Assembly (NCBI GenBank): GCA_013399015.1 | Contig: VWZX01006814.1 | Location: 3,508,699 to 3,572,698, forward strand | Length of the DNA stretch: 64,000 nt | Direction: 5' to 3' | Origin: Galbula dea | Taxonomy: Eukaryota > Chordata > Aves > Piciformes > Galbulidae | Shown: one piece after another, positions 61,001 to 64,000 of the stretch | Numbering within the stretch: the first letter of the stretch is position 1 | Layout of the letters: the number at the start of each line of letters is the position of its first letter | Translations under genes and position numbers: made by a program | The notes under the pieces: model-generated | What the model saw: only the letters and a program-made list of their open reading frames with translations | Database searches by the model: none | Told to the model about the DNA's origin: nothing

Positions 61001-62614
61001 ATCAAAGTTTTCAACTAAATCAAAGGGACTGGGATAGAAAGATCCGCAAAACCAGCTATTTTACATAACCTAGCATGAGATGTATAAACATGAAGCCAGA
61101 AGGACTGCTTGAAATGCATTCAGTTACAGCTCCACAGGTAAAGGTAATCAGAGCAGCAAGCCACCCAAGTTTTGAAGTGATGAAACACAATAAAAGGAGA
61201 TGAACTGGATTGAAAAGCATCAGAATACTTAAGAAAAAGTTTGGAAGAGAACATCTTAAGAAGAGACAAAGCTGATCACCACTGTCTGTATTCCACACAA
61301 AACAGAGGGTGGCCATGATGTTTCATACAGTGATAGTCTTCAGGTCACATATAGAAGAAACAAAAGAAGCACACCTAAGTCCCACCTACACTAGCCCTCC
61401 CAATATTAATTTGCTTTTCCCCAAGACTGAGTAAAAGACATTGCTCTAATTAAGAAAAGATTACTGGGATATCACTTAGTATTGCTCAGAAGGAAGATGC
61501 AACAATAGCATGGCTCCATCTACACAGAAAAGCTAGACATCTGCAATACGGAGAGGACAACCATGACTCACCAGCACAAGAGGTAAAGCTGGCTGTGTAC
61601 TGGGACATGAAGTCCTCCAGCCCAGGCATAACTTGACACAGCTCCCCGATTCAGCTCACACAAAGACTTGCTTTGATGCACATGCTTGAATGGAGAGGAG
61701 CAGAACAGTGCATATACACAGCAGGTGCTCTCAGGATTTCCTGGCTTTTAGCAGTTTAATACTTATCTCAATTATTTTTCCCTTTTTTAATCTGACTTTA
61801 TATAACCACAGATTGCACACAGTGCCAAAGTGCAAAGCTCAGCACTACTACCAATTCTTTTAATGTGAGTCAAGTACTTTACAAGACAAGGTTTACTCAA
61901 ACTTTATCTTTGCTTATCTCACAAGTTAGATAGTTGAGCGATACTGTATGAATTCCTTCAAGCATCACTAGGTTTTCTACCCATCTCATGCAACTCGTTA
62001 ATAACACAATCATATTAACTCCACATAGGGAGCCAAGTAATAGAAAAACTTCAAAATAAAGTTCATCAGTTAAGGTTTAACGAGTGGGGCTGGATTTCTT
62101 CACATCACAAGTCATGGAGTATGCCTTGAGAGCGGCGGTTTTTTATCATACTAGTCCCAAGGTTGGAAGCATCTGTCTCAGGGGAAAATAATATACTAGC
62201 ATCAGCGTCCTTTGATCAGGAAGAATGTCAAGTGAGACTTGGATACTTAAGAGTTTACAAACAAAAGTCATAATCTTCTCTTAGAACGAGTATATTCAAG
62301 ACAGAACAATTCTTATTCTTCCAAGAAAACCAATCTCACCTACAGCACTCAGCAACTGCTACAATACCAGCAACAGCACTACTGTAACCTTTCAGGACTT
62401 TAGAACAAAGTTTTCAACTCTGCTTTTCTCCTGTCTTCTGACACCAATTTATTTTTGAAGAGATTTCTTCCCACCACCCATCAGTTTGAGGCAGCAGGTC
62501 TACGACTTGAAGAATTACCTTTAAGGCTTTCCAATACTGTGTTTTCCAACAGGAAAATAAGTTCAGAACAAGCCAACCCAGAACTAAGTACCCAAAAGGG
62601 AATTTAGAAAAAGG

Positions 62615-62914
62615 CTGTAGAGGGCCTGTTCACAAAGGCCTGTAGTGAAAGGACAAGGGGTAATGGTTTTAAATTAGAGAAGAGTAGATTTAGATTAGAA
62701 ATTAGGAAAAAGTTCCTTACCATGAGGGCAGTGGAACACTGGAACAGGTTGCCCAGGGAGGCGGTTGAGGCCCTGTCCCTGGAGGTGTTCAAGGTGAGGC
62801 TGGACAAGGTTCTGAGCAACCTGATCTAGTTGGGGATGTCGCTGCTCACTATATGGGGGGTGGACTAGATGACCTCTGAGGTCCCTTCCAATACAGATGA
62901 TTCTATGATTCTAA
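62615..62914 (+). repeat. CR1 LINE 3' fragment (copy 6)
   Basis: Sense on the + strand, hence antisense to CCDC186. Shows the CR1 words GGACAAGGGGTAATGGTTTT, ACTGGAACAGGTTGCCCAG, GAGCAACCTGATCTAGTTG and the tail GATTCTATGATTCTA. The tail and body differ from copies 1-3 (ATTCTATG rather than ATTCTGTG), so it is a different subfamily. 5'-truncated and not coding. Confidence 0.93.
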
Positions 62915-64000
62915 GTGCAACATACTGCCAACTACTGGAGCCCAAATGTTACGAAAAGTTGCAGAATACTAATCTAACATATTTGTCCTGCCTAATAACA
63001 CCACTTAATCCAGAAAAGTGCTCGCTTTTTTCCACAGCTCTTTAGAAAGCCAGCTTCAGGAAATTCAATATTAATCTTGGGTAGTGATAAGCAACATCCC
63101 TGTTAACTAGGACCAAAGAAATAATTCTCTGTATATGGCTCTCCAGTACTTTTCTTAACACTTTGAAATAGTGACCCTCACAATACTAACAAACATCTGT
63201 CAACAATCCCAGATCAAGACTTATAAAACAAAATACTTTTTCATAGCCAAGGCAAGAAAGGATGTATGAAGATTTTCAGAAAAAAACCAAGAGGACTCAA
63301 AAGGCAGTACAGAACAAGTTTACTTTTTTCTTTTTTTCATAAAATGGATGACATTCCAAACTGTTAAGTCTAATGAAACATCTTCAGACTTTCATTTTTT
63401 CACATATTTACAGCTTACCATCTCCTTCTAAAGACAATAGCAACAGAAGCATTCATGCAGCCAGTAACTTGCAATTATATTTCCTTGTCAATATTACAAT
63501 GCAGCTGTGGGTCATGCTGTTTCAACAATTTCCTTATACAACAGAACACAGAGACACTGGTCACATATGATTTTCTAGTGTATTCTGCTCTCAACATTTT
63601 AACTTCCGAAAAGCAATTTTATTTTATTACAATAAAGCAAATCAAGAATAAAGCCAGACTACTAATCTTGCGTACAGATTTCAATTCCACTAGGAATCTT
63701 CTCCTGGTCTGCACAGTCTCACTGGAAGTACACACGTATCAGACTCACCTGTGCAGACTATTTTCCAGGACAAGAGCCAAAATCTGCAAGTCTACATCAT
63801 AATCACCTCGCTGAAGTTGCAGCAAAGCTTCCTGCTTTCAAACCTAGAAGGGCATGCAGCTTTTGCTGCAAAAACAAGGACAAATGTACCCCCTACCGCA
63901 ACACCGCAGCCTGCTCTAAAAAATAACCTTCATACTGCTCTAACAGTGACTGGGTTTGTATCTATTTAACCATATATCGAAATCAACACACAACCAACCA

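Larger units (their letters stand above)
54897..64000 (-). other. CCDC186: Probable CCDC186 intron 1
   Basis: DNA upstream of the start-codon exon. No CpG island or untranslated exon could be picked out, so the first exon probably lies beyond the right edge. AT-rich; contains the GT-rich tract at 57865-58032 and one CR1 at about 62615. Open frames are all short and without known motifs. Confidence 0.55.

Overview
This window is vertebrate, and specifically bird, nuclear DNA. Three things support that: several copies of the avian LINE CR1 with the family's octamer-type 3' tail; a beta-1 adrenergic receptor that is very close to the known avian (turkey-type) receptor; and large AT-rich introns around short GT-AG exons. 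I cannot name the species. There is no bacterial-style operon, CRISPR array or tRNA that I could recognise, and no retroviral provirus.

Two protein-coding genes are present, arranged tail to tail. ADRB1 lies on the + strand: CpG-rich promoter about 5.0-5.3 kb, main coding exon 5291-6580, a probable alternative 3' coding exon at 7500-7694, and a poly(A) signal at 7937. CCDC186 (the orthologue of human C10orf118) lies on the - strand: 15 coding exons from 54882 down to 39580, followed by a long 3' UTR ending near 35.7 kb. Its untranslated first exon(s) and promoter are not visible and probably lie beyond the right edge. This ADRB1-CCDC186 order and orientation matches the human 10q25 neighbourhood. 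All 14 CCDC186 splice junctions I placed keep the frame and give a predicted protein of 913 aa.

Layout: 1-5.0 kb is upstream flank with one CR1 copy; 5.0-8.0 kb is ADRB1; 8.0-35.7 kb is intergenic with four CR1 pieces, simple repeats and no convincing gene; 35.7-54.9 kb is the visible CCDC186 gene body; 54.9-64 kb is most likely CCDC186 intron 1, with a GT-rich tract and another CR1 copy.

The most interesting point is the ADRB1 C-terminus. The unspliced frame ends in the PDZ-binding motif Glu-Ser-Lys-Val, but the Val codon plus the stop also spell a good splice donor. About 0.9 kb downstream is a sequence recognisably related to the long C-terminal tail of the turkey receptor. Here that tail is out of frame with itself, so splicing would replace the PDZ ligand with a lineage-specific tail. 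I found no wholly new multi-gene system.
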